Assembly (NCBI GenBank): GCA_000310025.1
Contig: FN649744.1
Span: forward strand, 887,288-908,163
Origin: Ectocarpus siliculosus
Taxonomy: Eukaryota; Sar; Phaeophyceae; Ectocarpales; Ectocarpaceae
Reading direction: 5' to 3'
Length of the DNA stretch: 20,876 nt
The notes beneath the pieces are model-generated. The model saw only the letters and a program-made list of their open reading frames with translations. It searched no databases and was not told the origin of the DNA. This document shows, one piece after another, positions 19,133-20,876 of the stretch. How positions within the stretch are numbered: position 1 is the stretch's first letter; each line of letters opens with the position of its first letter. The position numbers were made by a program, and so were the translations under genes.

Positions 19133-20740
19133 ATGCACAATGTCAAGTTGTCCCTTCCGCCCCCGCCCCCGCTCTCTTCCGTCGAAGTCGCGCTCGCAAC
19201 AGAAGCGCGGAACTGCGGCGGCGGCAGCACGTCGACGGGGACGAGCAGCGGTGGCAGCAGCAGCAGCCTCGGCGGCGGCGGCGGCGGCGGCGGCAGCAGC
19301 AGTTCCAGCGGTGCCGGGGGCGTGGTCGATCCCAAGCACCCGAGCGACGCCAACAAGGAGATGTATCGATACCACCCTGACAAGAGGACCGTGACGCTCT
19401 GCACGGAATTGAACAACCGGCGGGAAGAGCAATATCGCGGACATTTTACGGGAAGTGGAGGAGGTGCTGGGCGAGCTGTCTGAGTCTAAGATAGAACTGA
19501 AACCCGCGCTCAAGGAGATGGTCGGGAAGGTTGCTCGGATACTCATGGATGCGGAGTAGCTGCCCAAGGAGGTATCTTTGTTCTTCCTCGACCCCCTCTT
19601 CAATGCGCCAGAGCGCGGCGAGTCGTGCGCCCTGGTGGGGTACATGTGCCCCGCGCGTGAGGACAACGTGAGCCTTGGTGGGGAGACCGAGAACAGAAAA
19701 ATCACCCTCCACCGCCTGAGATAGAGTCGGCTGTGGTGGAGAGGGGCCACGGCAAGTCGTTGTGCGTCAACGTCAACTGCTGTCTGTGCCTCAAGCATGA
19801 GGACGGTGGCTACGCGGCGCCGTGCGCTCGCGACGACGAAGTGACAAGATTTTCGGAATTTGTTGTTCGCGCGCTCTACTTCGCCGCTCTCGACGCGAAC
19901 GACGTGAAAGTCACGCGGATCGTGGAGTCGTGTGGAAGCGAGGACCTCGCGAAAGGACCGTTTCGTCTCGGACCCTGGCTTGAGCGTCTTCCGGCCGCGG
20001 GACACCTGCTGAATCTGCCCACCACCCCCTTCTTCTCCTCGCCCTACCGGACGGCGACCAAGACGAGCAAGAGTGTACCACCCAGGGCTCGCCGTGAAGG
20101 CCGCCGCGCAGATCATTCGGGCGCAATTGGGGGAGGAAGGGTCGCGCCTTTCTGACAACGGGCGGGCAGTTTTCGACTCCGTGGGTGCCGGAACAGCTGC
20201 CGCGGGCCTCAGGGACTGCCCGGAGGACATCAGGCCCCCCCCCAGCACCTCCGGGTCTACTGCGTCGAAGCAGGCCGTCAGCAACCTGAGGTCGAGCCTT
20301 CAAGAGCTCCTAAGCCGCAGTCTCGCTTGGCAACAGTCGGCGGCATCGGTTGTGTCTCGTATCTTCTCCCCACCGGGCGGCGACGAGAGCAAGAAATCTG
20401 CAAACGCCGCGAGGGTGGCCAATGCCGCTGAGTTCAACAGACTTGTTAGTCGGCGACCACGACGGCGTCAAGAATAGCGGGGTGGCAGGCAGCTTGGCCT
20501 CGGGACGAGTCGTAGTCGACGGGTGGATGCCGGACGTCGGCGACAGCGACCGTTTGATGGAGCAGCCGGGGCGCATGGCCAGAGGGTCGCTCACACTTGG
20601 CACATGAATTCCTTCGTCGTACCGAGAGAGGAAGAACCGACGGCAAACGTCAGTAACCTCGATGTGGCCCGCCCCACTCCTCCTCAACAAACATCGTCAG
20701 CAGATCAGGGGCTCCAACCTCCGCCGCCGCGATCAACGTA
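19133..20740 (+). pseudogene. Degenerate protein-coding locus of unrecognised family, frameshifted
   Basis: A run of natural-looking protein continues over 1.6 kb but changes frame near 19421, 19725, 20070, 20450 and 20600, with an in-frame TAG at 19557-19559. Pieces in order: a Gly/Ser low-complexity start (19230-19320); KHPSDANKEMYRYHPDKR; a strong amphipathic helix from 19431 (IADILREVEEVLGELSESK); FFLDPLFNAPERGESCALVG; a Cys cluster (NCCLCLKHEDG, 19775-19800); FSEFVVRALYFAALDANDVK; and a Ser/Ala-rich tail. I recognise no family. Splice sites do not explain the breaks. A transposon- or virus-derived gene, a decayed host gene or an error-rich assembly are all possible. The opposite strand holds a 387-codon open frame (20284-19121) whose translation looks like an antisense shadow. 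Confidence 0.45.
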
Positions 20741-20876
20741 ACTTTGCAGACGGCCATGCCCACGGGCTCCATACTCTTGCTTGGCTTTTTGTATGCCGCC
20801 TGCTTCCGTCCTAGGCCGTCCGTCACCCCCTGGCTGTTGAGAAGCAGCATCTTGTCTAACCTCCGGCGGGCTTGAT

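Noticed and set aside
20650-20850. Minus-strand 66-codon open frame that looks fairly natural
   Set aside because: The adjacent coding-like signal is on the plus strand, and neither splice sites nor family support exist. The window ends too soon to decide.
1-20876. tRNA genes, rRNA, CRISPR arrays, bacterial-type operons or defence systems
   Set aside because: No T-loop GGTTCGA-type box with matching acceptor stem, no regularly spaced repeat-spacer pattern, and no compact co-directional genes were found.

Overview
The window looks like nuclear DNA of an intron-rich, moderately GC-rich eukaryote. Coding segments are short (about 60-540 bp), separated by introns of about 350-1800 bp with GTGAGT/GTGAGA-type donors and pyrimidine-tract acceptors. 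The spacers are rich in CTGCTGTA/TACAGCAG words, homopolymers and minisatellites. The style, together with a possible heterokont-type plastid leader at the left edge, suggests a stramenopile, most likely a brown alga (Ectocarpus-like). This is inference. I see no operons, tRNAs, rRNAs, CRISPR arrays or bacterial insertion sequences.

Layout from left to right. (1) At 1-300 on the minus strand lies the N-terminal coding part of a protein with a signal peptide, possibly plastid-targeted, running off the left edge; a strong G-quadruplex motif sits just upstream of its likely start. (2) At 2623-6479 on the plus strand are five phase-consistent exons of a gene I read as the mitochondrial small-subunit ribosomal protein mS26 (MRPS26-like). 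It has a C-terminal extension, and its first, leader-encoding exon is not settled (candidate 1610-1720). (3) At 7627-8638 on the minus strand is a two-exon gene for a 177-residue protein with 23-residue leucine-rich repeats, convergent with mS26. (4) At 9557-14756 on the plus strand is a probable five-exon gene for a four-pass membrane protein of tetraspan/MS4A-like layout with a charged, Gln/Glu-rich cytoplasmic tail. It is head-to-head with the LRR gene. One intron is largely a degenerate minisatellite that runs into the 3' splice site, and another carries a strong hairpin. (5) From 14757 to about 18970 I find no convincing gene, only a G/T-rich stretch, a 61-bp tandem repeat, twin hairpins and a palindromic site. 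(6) From 19133 to near the right edge a coding-like plus-strand stretch has one internal stop and about five frame changes. It is a degenerate gene of unrecognised family, preceded by an 89-bp-spaced duplication.

The genes do not form a pathway: they are ordinary neighbours (mitochondrial translation, an LRR adaptor-like protein, a membrane protein) plus a decayed, possibly transposon-derived, locus. The most unusual signals are a recurrent exact decamer TACTGCTGTA/TACAGCAGTA (five copies), the intronic minisatellite abutting a splice acceptor, the unrecognised degenerate locus at the right end, and the unassigned tetraspan gene.
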